DNA of 64,000 bases from Synechococcus sp. RCC307 (lineage in GTDB: Bacteria; Cyanobacteriota; Cyanobacteriia; PCC-6307; Cyanobiaceae): contig CT978603.1 of assembly GCA_000063525.1 (NCBI GenBank), forward strand, positions 1,111,105 to 1,175,104, written 5' to 3'. A program made the translations under genes and the position numbers. Below, in pieces: positions 1 through 7,341 of this stretch. Under the pieces are notes generated by a model, which ran no database searches, was not told where the DNA came from, and saw only the letters and a list, made by a program, of their open reading frames with translations. Each line of letters starts with the position of its first letter. The first letter of the stretch is position 1.

Positions 1-997
1 GAGCAATGCTCTGGGCGCCAGGCTTGATATGAACTGTGTCAGTGAAGCGGGCCGAGTTATCCAGGGTGCTGATCACCAGGCTGCTGGTGCGAACACAGTC
101 GCTTTCGAACTTGACGCCGCCAAACAGCAGGCCGTCGGTGATGCCGCTGCCGGCGAACACCACGTTCTCGCCAGAAGCCAGCTCATTGGCTTCATAGACC
201 TTGTCGGGATCGCTGATGCCCATCTCAGCCAAACGAGCCAGGTTGCCCTCACGGGTCAGGCCTTCCCACTCCTTGGTTTGAGCCACAGCCGGGTCATAAA
301 CCAGCTGTCCTTGGAAGTGACCACCGAGGGCACGCAGAGCGGCGGCGGAGATCACACCCTCAGGGGCGGCGCCAATGCCCATCAGGCAGTGGGTGCCGGT
401 ACCAGCAAAACCACAGGCAATGGCGGCCTGCACATCACCATCGGAGATGGGCTGCACGCGGGCACCGGTGGCGCGGATTTCAGCGATCAGGTCCTTGTGG
501 CGGGCGCGGTCCATGACCACGATCACCAGGTCAGACACAGCAATGCCGAGGCACTCGCTGAGGATATTGATGTTTTCAGTGGCGCTCTTGTTGATGTCAA
601 CCTTGCCCTTGGCGGCCGGAGGAGCAGCCAGCTTCTTCATATAGAAGTCAGGGGCATTGAACAGACCGCCGGTTTCAGAAGCCGCCAGAACAGCCATCGA
701 ACCGCGCTGGCTGTTGGCGCAGAGGTTGGTGCCTTCGCAAGGGTCCACGGCGAAATCAACGCCGGGGCCGGTGCCGCTGCCCACTTCTTCACCGATGTAA
801 AGCATCGGAGCTTCGTCCCGCTCGCCTTCGCCGATCACGATGCGCCCGCGCATGTTGATCTTGCCCATGCGGTCGCGCATGGCCTCAACGGCAGCCGCAT
901 CAGCTTCGTTTTTGAGGCCACAGCCGGTGAGTTTTGCCGAGGCAATGGCGGCCTGCTCGACGACCTCGAGAATTTCCTGGATGAGCGTGCGGTCCAA
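1..997 (-). CDS. glpX: Class II fructose-1,6-/sedoheptulose-1,7-bisphosphatase (3' end outside window)
   Basis: The protein read leftward is a GlpX-family sugar bisphosphatase, which in cyanobacteria is the bifunctional FBPase/SBPase of the Calvin cycle. Recognisable blocks are the N-terminal [41 protein letters not shown] (substrate and metal site) and [19 protein letters not shown]. About 332 codons are visible and the C-terminus runs off the left edge. No ATG occurs between the upstream stop (about 1058-1060) and the conserved N-terminus, so a TTG at 997 is the best start. The gene is divergent from rpe, another pentose-cycle gene, with about 130 bases between them. The family call is firm; the start is less so. 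Confidence 0.95.
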   Translation of the reverse strand, partial: MDRTLIQEILEVVEQAAIASAKLTGCGLKNEADAAAVEAMRDRMGKINMRGRIVIGEGERDEAPMLYIGEEVGSGTGPGVDFAVDPCEGTNLCANSQRGSMAVLAASETGGLFNAPDFYMKKLAAPPAAKGKVDINKSATENINILSECLGIAVSDLVIVVMDRARHKDLIAEIRATGARVQPISDGDVQAAIACGFAGTGTHCLMGIGAAPEGVISAAALRALGGHFQGQLVYDPAVAQTKEWEGLTREGNLARLAEMGISDPDKVYEANELASGENVVFAGSGITDGLLFGGVKFESDCVRTSSLVISTLDNSARFTDTVHIKPGAQSIA

Positions 998-1126
998 TGT
1001 GAGGCGGCGGTAAAGAACAAGGCCCCAGCCGCTCAGACGGCTAAAGCGGGCAGGACTTTATCAGTGCTGCTGTGGCTAACGGCCGGGAAAGGGTCTCCTA
1101 CAATCACCGGCCCACCAGTTCAGGCC

Positions 1127-1810
1127 ATGTCCCAGAAATCCCTGGTTATTTCTCCCTCGATTCTTTCCGCGGACTTTTCCAAGCTTGGAGAGGACGTGCG
1201 GGCGGTTGACCAGGCCGGCGCTGACTGGATTCACGTCGATGTGATGGATGGCCGCTTTGTGCCCAACATCACCATCGGTCCAATGATTGTTAAGGCCTTG
1301 CGGCCTGTGACCAGCAAGCCGCTGGATGTGCACTTGATGATTGTTGAGCCCGAGAAATACGTCGAGGACTTCGCCAAAGCTGGCGCAGACATCATCAGCG
1401 TCCAAGTGGAGGCCTGCCCCCATCTGCACCGCAACCTGGCTCAGATCAAAGACCTGGGCAAAAAAGCTGGTGCAGTGCTGAACCCCGGCACCCCAATCGA
1501 CACCCTCGAATACTGCCTCGAGCTCTGCGATCTGGTGTTGGTGATGAGCGTCAACCCTGGTTTTGGCGGCCAGAGCTTCATCGAGAATCAGGTCGACAAG
1601 ATCCGCGACCTGCGCCGCATGTGCGACGAGCGCGGCCTCGATCCATGGATCGAAGTTGACGGCGGCATCAAAGCTGGCAATGCCTGGAAAGTGATCGAAG
1701 CCGGCGCCAATGCCATTGTTTCCGGCTCGGGCGTCTTCAATCAGCCCAGTTACGCCGAAGCCATCGAAGGAATCCGCAACAGCAAGCGCCCTGAACTGGC
1801 AGCTGCTTGA
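1127..1810 (+). CDS. rpe: Ribulose-phosphate 3-epimerase
   Basis: This 227-residue TIM-barrel enzyme interconverts ribulose-5-phosphate and xylulose-5-phosphate in the Calvin and pentose phosphate cycles. The metal ligands are visible: H36 and D38 in [10 protein letters not shown]69 in DVHLMI and D178 in EVDGGI. The phosphate-binding blocks [10 protein letters not shown] and [12 protein letters not shown] are also intact. The open frame continues far upstream across antisense glpX, but ATG 1127 matches the family N-terminus ([13 protein letters not shown]). One small oddity is [12 protein letters not shown], where most relatives have a His two residues before the Glu. A 13-bp stem hairpin follows the stop. 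Confidence 0.96.
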   Translation: MSQKSLVISPSILSADFSKLGEDVRAVDQAGADWIHVDVMDGRFVPNITIGPMIVKALRPVTSKPLDVHLMIVEPEKYVEDFAKAGADIISVQVEACPHLHRNLAQIKDLGKKAGAVLNPGTPIDTLEYCLELCDLVLVMSVNPGFGGQSFIENQVDKIRDLRRMCDERGLDPWIEVDGGIKAGNAWKVIEAGANAIVSGSGVFNQPSYAEAIEGIRNSKRPELAAA

Positions 1811-1835
1811 TCCGAACGGAAACCGACGGATGAAT

Positions 1836-1865
1836 TGATCAAGGGGCCGCAAGGCCCCTTGATCA
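1836..1865 (+). terminator. Strong hairpin after rpe
   Basis: A perfect 13-bp inverted repeat (TGATCAAGGGGCC, 1836-1848, pairing with 1853-1865) encloses a GCAA tetraloop. It sits 26 bases past the rpe stop. No U-tract follows on either strand, so it is either a U-less terminator or an mRNA 3'-end stabiliser. Confidence 0.6.
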
Positions 1866-1930
1866 TGCTCAATTAGCTGCCAAAAAACCAGCCAGACTTG
1901 CGCAGTTTGTAACACCAATGAGACTCGTGA

Positions 1931-1952
1931 GATGTATCAGGTGCGTATCAAG
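1931..1952 (+). repeat. Left copy of a perfect 22-bp direct repeat
   Basis: This 22-bp sequence recurs exactly at 3894-3915 in the same orientation. Each copy contains GTATCA twice, separated by GGTGC. The two copies bracket an AT-richer segment holding gene fragments, as expected of attachment-site duplications. Checked by eye. Confidence 0.7.
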
Positions 1953-2065
1953 GGTTATCGGACAGGCAGTCATAAAAGGATTCCCTGAGAGGGAAATCGG
2001 CAGATGGACCATACCGACGCCATCAAACATCTTCAAGTCGTCTCACCCATGAATGGGTCACCGGT

Positions 2066-2488
2066 GTGCCTCGCGCCCCAGGCCGGCGGCAGCAGGAATC
2101 GCTGAACGAACTCTGGGTCGGTCGCTGCAACCAGAACCTCAGTGGTGAAGAGCTGATTGGCGCCAACTTCGTGGCTCAGACCCTTGATGCTCTCCTCAAG
2201 CGCATCGCTGAAAACGCCGGTGCCAACGGCTCCGTCGTGGCTGAGAACGTGCGCCATAAGCCCTTCAGCGAGGGCTTCAACGCCGCCTCGAACGAGTACG
2301 TCGACATGCTGGCTGCCGGCATCATCGACCCCGCCAAGGTGACCCGCTCTGGCCTGCAAAATGCCGCGTCCATCGCTGGCATGGTGCTGACCACCGAGTG
2401 CATCGTGGTTGATCTTCCTGAGAAGAAGGAAGCAGCTCCTGCCGGTGGCGGCATGGGCGGCGGCATGGGCGGCCACTTCGACTATTAA
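2066..2488 (+). pseudogene. groEL: C-terminal fragment of chaperonin GroEL
   Basis: From about 2135 the frame encodes an excellent match to the last ~115 residues of cyanobacterial GroEL. Blocks include [62 protein letters not shown] and a glycine/methionine-rich tail ending HFDY. Roughly 400 residues of the apical and N-terminal domains are missing, including the ATP-binding N-terminus. The first ~20 codons after GTG 2066 look only weakly related (LNE...NLSGEEL). No fold of GroEL can form from this piece, so it is a 5'-truncated duplicate. The reading frame is still open, which suggests recent copying or selection against frameshifts. Its transcription terminator was copied with it. Confidence 0.85.
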
Positions 2489-2539
2489 TCTCGGAGGAGG
2501 GATTCATTCCTCCCCCGCCCACTTCAAACAGTATTTATC

Positions 2540-2561
2540 GGGGCATTTGCCCCCTTTTTTT
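2540..2561 (+). terminator. groEL: Rho-independent terminator after the groEL fragment
   Basis: A GGGGC/GCCCC stem (2540-2544 with 2549-2553), an ATTT loop and a run of seven T make a typical intrinsic terminator 52 bases after the stop codon. It probably came from the parent groEL locus. Confidence 0.75.
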
Positions 2562-2689
2562 GTGCCCACGAACCGACAGGCAAAATGTGTTTATCAACGG
2601 GGGTGGGGTGGAGGCTGCTTGGATCATTCTTAAGTCGGTAGTGGCATCAATGCCTGGGGATGTTGGATTTTTCATGCTGAGGTCCACTG

Positions 2690-2714
2690 CTTTCCTGCTT
2701 TCCTGCTTTCCTGC
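2690..2714 (+). repeat. Tandem repeat, three copies of CTTTCCTG
   Basis: Copies lie at 2690-2697, 2698-2705 and 2706-2713, followed by one more C. The array lies right where composition changes from GC-rich to AT-rich. Confidence 0.8.
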
Positions 2715-2766
2715 AAATCACTAATGACAAAATTTATAATTGGTATAATTTTGTATTGAGTATTGC

Positions 2767-2795
2767 TTGACATTGCGCGCATGCTCGTATTTAAT
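2767..2795 (+). promoter_or_regulatory. Sigma70-type promoter for the RHH/lipoprotein pair
   Basis: A perfect TTGACA (-35, 2767-2772), a 17-bp spacer and TTTAAT (-10-like, 2790-2795) lie 25 bases before the GTG start at 2820. No Shine-Dalgarno is evident, so translation may be nearly leaderless. Confidence 0.55.
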
Positions 2796-2819
2796 TTTGC
2801 GTAATCTTTTGCAACAACA

Positions 2820-2993
2820 GTGAAAAGAATAACACTCGAAGTCGCTGACGAGTTATATAAAGAAATTAAAAAATTTGCTTTTATCGAAGAACGGAGCATC
2901 TCTTCTGTAACCAGAGAGGCATTAGAGATGTATTGCGAAAATAGACAGAGCAGAGAGATCAAAATTCTTGACCAGAGATTGAATAAAAAATAA
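2820..2993 (+). CDS. Small ribbon-helix-helix-like DNA-binding protein
   Basis: The 57-residue product begins MKRITLEVADELYKEIKKF and continues with SISSVTREALEMY. This is the beta-strand, helix, helix layout of Arc/CopG/MetJ-type repressors and of many antitoxins. The start is GTG; an in-frame stop lies at 2802-2804 and no other start codon intervenes. Its TAA is followed after one base by the ATG of a lipoprotein gene, so the two are probably cotranscribed and coupled. Codons are AT-rich, unlike the flanking genes, which suggests acquisition. No obvious toxin partner is present, so it may instead be an autoregulator of the pair. Fold assignment is by sequence pattern only. Confidence 0.6.
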   Translation: MKRITLEVADELYKEIKKFAFIEERSISSVTREALEMYCENRQSREIKILDQRLNKK

Positions 2994-2994
2994 G

Positions 2995-3483
2995 ATGAAA
3001 CCCATTCTTTTGCTCTTAATTACCGTGCTCTCTGCATGCTCTGCAGGTAGCAGCGGTGATGCTGAGAAAATAGTGTCTTCTTCTGGCAATCAGCAGGAAT
3101 TATCAGATCTAGCTAAATTTATTCACAACGAGTCTTTTCGGGAAGCAATGCTTCAATCTTGCCGGTCAAGCGGGAAATCATTTGTGAGAAGTTCAAGTTA
3201 TGGCAATTGGTATCGGCTTAAAAACTGCAATCTAAGATTCGAAAATATTGACATCAAGGATCAGAATATTTTACTTCATGAGGACTATAACGGTGTGGTT
3301 AATGGGCTCAGATTAGTGGTGTATCCCGACTCCGAATATGGGCAGTTTATTAGCCAGAAATACGAGCCATTTCAGGTTAAAGCCGAGGATAATATATGTG
3401 TCAGGTATTACGATAGTACTCGTCCATTCTTGACAATTGCAGATAACTCTCTTTGTGAAGGCCTTATTTACAAGCAGATTTGA
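2995..3483 (+). CDS. Unrecognised lipoprotein in the accessory patch
   Basis: The 162-residue product has a lipoprotein signal: K2, a hydrophobic run and lipobox LSAC with the lipidated Cys at residue 15. The mature part contains four further Cys (56, 78, 135, 154), which could form two disulfides in the periplasm. No enzymatic motif or known family was recognised. The gene starts one base after the RHH gene, and the pair shares a strong promoter. Composition is clearly more AT-rich than the neighbouring housekeeping genes. Possible roles such as surface protection, immunity or uptake are speculation. Confidence 0.7.
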   Translation: MKPILLLLITVLSACSAGSSGDAEKIVSSSGNQQELSDLAKFIHNESFREAMLQSCRSSGKSFVRSSSYGNWYRLKNCNLRFENIDIKDQNILLHEDYNGVVNGLRLVVYPDSEYGQFISQKYEPFQVKAEDNICVRYYDSTRPFLTIADNSLCEGLIYKQI

Positions 3484-3555
3484 TAAATTGCCTTCGGCTT
3501 TAGATTCTTTGTGACTGAAGCGGTCTCGGAGAAGTCCAAGAAGTAATTAATGCTT

Positions 3556-3849
3556 TTACTCTTGTTCGTTGAATCCGACCAGCAGGGCACGAAGCGTCTC
3601 CCCTCGCTCTTCGGTAAGGGTCTTCCAATCCATCACCTCCCGCAGGTGATCAAGGACCCACTTGAGCGCCTCTGCTTTATCAGCGATGCGAAGGGACTTC
3701 TTGATGTAGTCCTGCTTCTCGTCTGAATAAACGCGGCAATACCAATTCGTCGGGCGTGGAGTCCACTTATAGACATCGATTCCAGACACCACCTGGGTCA
3801 CATCCAGGAGGCCTTTGTTGGGGTCCTTGCTGGGTGGGCGGGGCACCAT
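3556..3849 (-). CDS. Possible N-terminal remnant of a tyrosine-type integrase
   Basis: About 97 residues, beginning MVPRPPSKDPNKGLLDVTQV if ATG 3849 is used; a GTG at 3873 would add eight residues. The block NWYCRVYSDEKQDYIKKSLRIADKAEAL resembles the arm-type DNA-binding N-terminus of phage-like integrases (W-x-x-R-V-Y ... KSL-x-T-x-D-K-x-E-A). The catalytic R-H-R-Y domain is absent: the frame stops after EERGETLRALLVGFNEQE. It lies 44 bases from the right 22-bp repeat, the usual place for an integrase next to its attachment site. It could equally be a stand-alone protein of unknown role. The family call is an inference from pattern, not from a search. Confidence 0.4.
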   Translation of the reverse strand: MVPRPPSKDPNKGLLDVTQVVSGIDVYKWTPRPTNWYCRVYSDEKQDYIKKSLRIADKAEALKWVLDHLREVMDWKTLTEERGETLRALLVGFNEQE

Positions 3850-3893
3850 GAAGCAGCGTGTTTGAATCCCCACATTTTACCGCTTCCGCAAGT

Positions 3894-3915
3894 GATGTAT
3901 CAGGTGCGTATCAAG
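3894..3915 (+). repeat. Right copy of the 22-bp direct repeat
   Basis: Identical to 1931-1952. It lies 20 bases beyond the ccsA stop codon, consistent with insertion just downstream of that gene. Confidence 0.7.
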
Positions 3916-3935
3916 TAACGATATCCAGTCCCTGA

Positions 3936-4871
3936 CTAACTGTCGAAAAACCAGCCATAGCTGTGCAAACCAATGCCCAGCAGATTGACGCCGATGTAGC
4001 AAACGCTGATCACAAACAAGCCACTCACCGCGACCCAAGCGGGTCGGCGTCCCTGCCAGCCGCGGCTCAGGCGTGTGTGCAAGTAGGCGGCATACACCAG
4101 CCAGCAAATCAAAGCCCAGGTCTCTTTGGGGTCCCAGCTCCACCAGCTGCCCCAGGCTTCATTGGCCCACACGGCACCACTGATGATGCCGACGGTGAGC
4201 AGCAGAAAGCCCACAGTGATGGTCCGGTAGCTGAGGTTGTCGAGGCGTTCGCTCAGGGCAATGGGGGCAGCCTCCAACACCACCGTCCCGCCATCGGTTT
4301 GCAATCCAGCCTTTTGAAAACTGCCGCTACCAATCGAACTGCTGCGCAGCTCCATGGCTTGGCCCGGCTGCGTGAACAGCACCGCAGCCGATAACAACGA
4401 GCCCACTAGCAATGCGGCGTAACTCATCATGATCACGCTGACGTGCATCACCAGCCAGCTGGACCTGAGCGCTGGCACCAGCGGTGCAGCGTTTTGCAGC
4501 GTGTCTGGAAGGGCAAAGCTGGCAAAGGCGACGCACACCAGAGCCATGGGTGTGGTGGCTGCCGGCACCAGCGGCGAAGGCCAACTGCGTTCCACAAACA
4601 ACTGGGTGAAGGTGCAGCCCCAGGCCAAGAAGCAAAGCGATTCGTAGAGGTTGCTGATCGGGAAATGCCCCGAATCCAGCCAGCGCCAGAGCAATTGGGC
4701 CGTAAGCAGCAAGTTTGCCGCCACCACCAACAGCTGAACCACGCGGCTGGTGCTGGAGCGCGGCTCACCGCTGAGATTCCAAAAGGCCAACGGCAAGGCG
4801 AGGAGCAACGCTCCAAAAGCCATCAGCCCAAGCAGCAGAACCGGATCGTTCAAAAGCCCTGGCATCAACAC
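3936..4871 (-). CDS. ccsA: Cytochrome c biogenesis protein CcsA (system II)
   Basis: This 311-residue polytopic membrane protein belongs to the CcsA/ResC/CcmC haem-handling family, which with CcsB delivers haem to apocytochromes c on the lumenal side. The diagnostic tryptophan-rich motif [13 protein letters not shown] begins near residue 240. Flanking His residues suited to haem ligation are seen in [12 protein letters not shown] and near the C-terminus (GLHSYGWFF). Two Met codons (4871 and 4865) are possible starts. It is the last gene of a leftward cluster led by typA, 27 bases after lptF. Its C-terminal codons have a degenerate look-alike at about 1870-1910. Confidence 0.95.
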   Translation of the reverse strand: MLMPGLLNDPVLLLGLMAFGALLLALPLAFWNLSGEPRSSTSRVVQLLVVAANLLLTAQLLWRWLDSGHFPISNLYESLCFLAWGCTFTQLFVERSWPSPLVPAATTPMALVCVAFASFALPDTLQNAAPLVPALRSSWLVMHVSVIMMSYAALLVGSLLSAAVLFTQPGQAMELRSSSIGSGSFQKAGLQTDGGTVVLEAAPIALSERLDNLSYRTITVGFLLLTVGIISGAVWANEAWGSWWSWDPKETWALICWLVYAAYLHTRLSRGWQGRRPAWVAVSGLFVISVCYIGVNLLGIGLHSYGWFFDS

Positions 4872-4898
4872 CTCAGTTTTAGGACATCCCAGCTGGGA

Positions 4899-6110
4899 TC
4901 AGCGGCTGGCTTGCCTGAGTAGAAGCAAACCGCCACCCAAACCGATCAGCACCGGAGTCCATGCCGAGAGGAAGGGGGTGAGGGTGCCTTTGACGCCCAA
5001 GGAGCTGAACACAAACGCCAGCAGGTAATAGACAAAGATCAGCAGCACGCTGATGCCAAAGCCCTGGCTGCGGCTGGTGCGGGTGTTGGGCCTCGAGCCC
5101 AAGCTCGCTCCGATCAAACCGAACACCAAGCAGATGGCCGGAAAGGAGAACTTCTCCTGGAGCCGCACCCGCATCTTGCGGGCAGCCTTGCGATCACCGG
5201 CTTCTTCAATGATCTCCAGAGCCTGATTGGCTTCGGCAACTGACATCACATTGACGTCCTTGGGCAGAGACGCCAAATCCAGTGGGCCTTCACCAAGTGG
5301 GTAGTAATAGGTGTTGAAGTCAGCGGTGGTGTTGCGCCCGCCGCGATCGGCCACATTGATGATGCTGCCGCGGCGGAATTCCCAGGTGCCGCGACCTTCC
5401 ATGAACACGGCCTCTTCGGCACTGAGAAGTTGTTTCTGGCCGGCACGGCTGAAATCGATCAGCGTGACGTCCATCATTTTTCCGTCTTTGAATTCCTTGG
5501 CATAGAAGAGCTGGATCAATCGCTCTTTGTTGTCCTTGGGCCCATCGGTCACACGCCCATAGCGGGGGTAGATGATGTTTCCGCCTTTTTCCGAATCGAT
5601 GCTGCGTCCCAACGACTTGTGCAGCATCACGTAGCCAGCGCGATTGGCTGGCGGCACCAGAACGTCGTTAAACACAAAGGTGAGCACACTCATCAAGCCG
5701 GCTAGCACCAGGCCTGGAATCACGAATCGATAGGTGGCCACACCAATGCTGCGCAGTGCGGTGAGCTCGCTACCGCCGGAGAGGCGGCTGTAGGCCAGCA
5801 AGGTGGCAATCAGGGTGGCCATCGGGAACGACAGCACCAAGAAGCCCGGCAACCGCAAAAACAACACCTGGACGGCCACGCCCATGGGCAGCCCGGCTTC
5901 GGCCACCTTGCGAACCAGCTCAAACAGCACCCCAACCGAGAGGGTCACCGCGGTGAAGGCCGCAATGCCAAACAGCAGCGGGCCCAGTAATTCGCCGGTG
6001 AGCCAGCGATCCATCAGGGGGAGCCGGCGCCATTGGCGAATCGCCTGGCTCTGACCGCGGCGGACCAAATTTGCGGACTCCTGCAAGAAGGACGAGGAAC
6101 TCACAGTCAC
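4899..6110 (-). CDS. lptF: LptF/LptG-family LPS export permease
   Basis: The 403-residue product is a YjgP/YjgQ permease. The N-terminal membrane block (DRWLTGELLGPLLFGIAAFTAVTLSVG), a large periplasmic beta-jellyroll region and three C-terminal membrane segments match LptF/LptG. Such proteins extract lipopolysaccharide from the inner membrane and pass it to LptC/LptA. Cyanobacteria usually encode one such permease, presumably acting as a homodimer. Its start overlaps the lptB stop by 4 nt, and lptA precedes lptB, giving an lptA-lptB-lptF order. Naming F rather than G is arbitrary. Confidence 0.9.
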   Translation of the reverse strand: MTVSSSSFLQESANLVRRGQSQAIRQWRRLPLMDRWLTGELLGPLLFGIAAFTAVTLSVGVLFELVRKVAEAGLPMGVAVQVLFLRLPGFLVLSFPMATLIATLLAYSRLSGGSELTALRSIGVATYRFVIPGLVLAGLMSVLTFVFNDVLVPPANRAGYVMLHKSLGRSIDSEKGGNIIYPRYGRVTDGPKDNKERLIQLFYAKEFKDGKMMDVTLIDFSRAGQKQLLSAEEAVFMEGRGTWEFRRGSIINVADRGGRNTTADFNTYYYPLGEGPLDLASLPKDVNVMSVAEANQALEIIEEAGDRKAARKMRVRLQEKFSFPAICLVFGLIGASLGSRPNTRTSRSQGFGISVLLIFVYYLLAFVFSSLGVKGTLTPFLSAWTPVLIGLGGGLLLLRQASR

Positions 6111-6835
6111 AGCCGGAAGTCCTCCCCGAGGTAGTACTGCTTCACCTGAGCATCGGCAGCCAGCTCATCGGCAGTGCCTGAGGCCAAGATTTGACCATCG
6201 GTGAGGATGCAGGCGTAATCGGTGATGCTCAGGGTTTCCCTGACGTTGTGGTCGGTGATCAACATGCCAACACCGCGATCGCGCAGGCTGCTGATCAGCT
6301 GCTGAAGGTCGCTCACAGCGAGCGGATCGACGCCGGCAAAGGGTTCATCCAACAACAGAAAGCGAGGGCCGTTGGGGCCAACCGCCAGAGCCCGAGCCAC
6401 TTCGGTTCGGCGCCGTTCTCCACCAGAAAGCTGAAACCCCTTGCGGTGCAGAAAACGCTCAAGCTGAAAGTCATCAACCAGTTCCTGCAAGCGTTCGCGG
6501 CGCAACTGGTCGGGGAAACCACTTTCCTGCATCGCCAGCAGCAGATTGTCGCGAACGCTGAGATTTCGGAAAACACTGGCTTCTTGCGGTAGGTAGCCAA
6601 TGCCGCGCCTGGAGCGCTCTGGCATCGAGAGCTCGCTGATCGAAGAGCCATCAAGCAACACATCGCCCCGATCGGGCTGAAGCATCCCCGTCACCAAGTT
6701 GAAGGTGGTGGTTTTGCCAGCGCCATTGGGGCCAAGCAACCCAACCACTTCACCGGGGTGGAGTTCCAACGACACGCCCTGAACAACAGGGCGTCCAGCA
6801 AAGCTCAGATGAACCGCATCCAATTTGAGGCTCAT
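6107..6835 (-). CDS. lptB: LPS export ABC transporter ATPase LptB
   Basis: This 242-residue ABC ATPase has Walker A GPNGAGKT (35-42), a Q-loop in YLPQEASVF, signature LSGGE (136-140), Walker B LLLDE (160-164) and an H-loop in LITDHNV. The sequence pattern (RRGIGYLPQEASVFRNLSV) is typical of LptB rather than of amino-acid transporters. It powers LPS extraction with the LptF-type permease encoded next to it. Both ends overlap neighbours by 4 nt (lptA upstream, lptF downstream), so translation is likely coupled. Confidence 0.94.
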   Translation of the reverse strand: MSLKLDAVHLSFAGRPVVQGVSLELHPGEVVGLLGPNGAGKTTTFNLVTGMLQPDRGDVLLDGSSISELSMPERSRRGIGYLPQEASVFRNLSVRDNLLLAMQESGFPDQLRRERLQELVDDFQLERFLHRKGFQLSGGERRRTEVARALAVGPNGPRFLLLDEPFAGVDPLAVSDLQQLISSLRDRGVGMLITDHNVRETLSITDYACILTDGQILASGTADELAADAQVKQYYLGEDFRL

Positions 6836-7341
6836 GGCGACGCCTCCAGCGGGGCCATCCGTTGAATGCGGTAGTTGCTGAAGACCTGATCACCCGGAGC
6901 CGGATCGGCAATCATGCGGTCTTCCAAGACGAGATAGGTGATGCGATCGGCCTTGAGCCTGTTGCCACCGTTTTGGATCACATCCACATCGCCAGTGAGC
7001 ACGATGCGCTCTTCTTTGGTGAAGTACTGCGCTTGCCGGGCCCAGGCTTGCACTTGCTTGGGTGGATAGGAGATTTTCACATTGCCCGTGGCAGTCACCA
7101 CACCGGTGACGTTGTCTGCCTGCTGCAGGTCTGATTCGACGGTGACCAAACCCGATGGCTCTCCTTCAGCAGCAGGCTCTGCGCGCAGGGCTGGTGCTGC
7201 CCCTGTTGGGCTGAGCTGCTCGCTGACTGGCACTGATTGCGACTCAGCAACCACTGGCGCTAGGGCGATTGCCACCGCAAGAGCAAGCCAACGGCCCATC
7301 GATACGCCCAGGGTTAGGGCTTTTGAGTTTACGGAGGTCAT
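6832..7341 (-). CDS. lptA: LptA/OstA-like periplasmic LPS transport protein
   Basis: The 169-residue protein begins with a signal peptide (hydrophobic WLALAVAIALAPVVAES) and a proline/alanine-rich linker. It then contains an OstA-type beta-jellyroll repeat: VTATGNVKISYPPKQVQAWARQAQYFTKEERIVLTGDVDVIQNGGNRLKADRITY. LptA forms the periplasmic bridge that carries LPS to the outer membrane. It shares ATGA overlaps with the DUF309 gene upstream and lptB downstream. Confidence 0.88.
   Translation of the reverse strand: MTSVNSKALTLGVSMGRWLALAVAIALAPVVAESQSVPVSEQLSPTGAAPALRAEPAAEGEPSGLVTVESDLQQADNVTGVVTATGNVKISYPPKQVQAWARQAQYFTKEERIVLTGDVDVIQNGGNRLKADRITYLVLEDRMIADPAPGDQVFSNYRIQRMAPLEASP

Larger units (their letters stand above)
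2562..2819. other. Non-coding stretch inside the accessory patch
   Basis: Together with 2489-2561 this leaves about 330 bases without a gene. It contains the terminator, a three-copy 8-bp tandem repeat, then a shift to AT-rich sequence and a consensus-like promoter. No ORF with a family resemblance, RNA gene or transposon end was seen. Confidence 0.5.
1931..3915. mobile_element. Candidate remnant of a small integrated element between rpe and ccsA
   Basis: The segment is bounded by perfect 22-bp direct repeats. It carries a truncated groEL, an AT-rich RHH/lipoprotein gene pair and a short ORF resembling the N-terminus of a tyrosine recombinase, next to the right repeat. Flanking genes are GC-rich housekeeping genes. 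No complete integrase or transposase is present, so it is at most a decayed or non-autonomous element. An alternative is recombination between two pre-existing short repeats. Confidence 0.4.

Noticed and set aside
29-1126. Long plus-strand open frame continuous with rpe and antisense to glpX
   Set aside because: GC-rich coding DNA often leaves its antisense frame open. The conserved Rpe protein begins at 1127 and the upstream part matches nothing; glpX on the other strand is well conserved.
1076-1918. 280-residue leftward frame across rpe
   Set aside because: It is antisense to conserved rpe and shows no family resemblance.
3855-3895. Possible tRNA fragment (TTTGAATCC-like T-loop) at the right element boundary
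   Set aside because: No acceptor, D or anticodon stem could be drawn on either strand.
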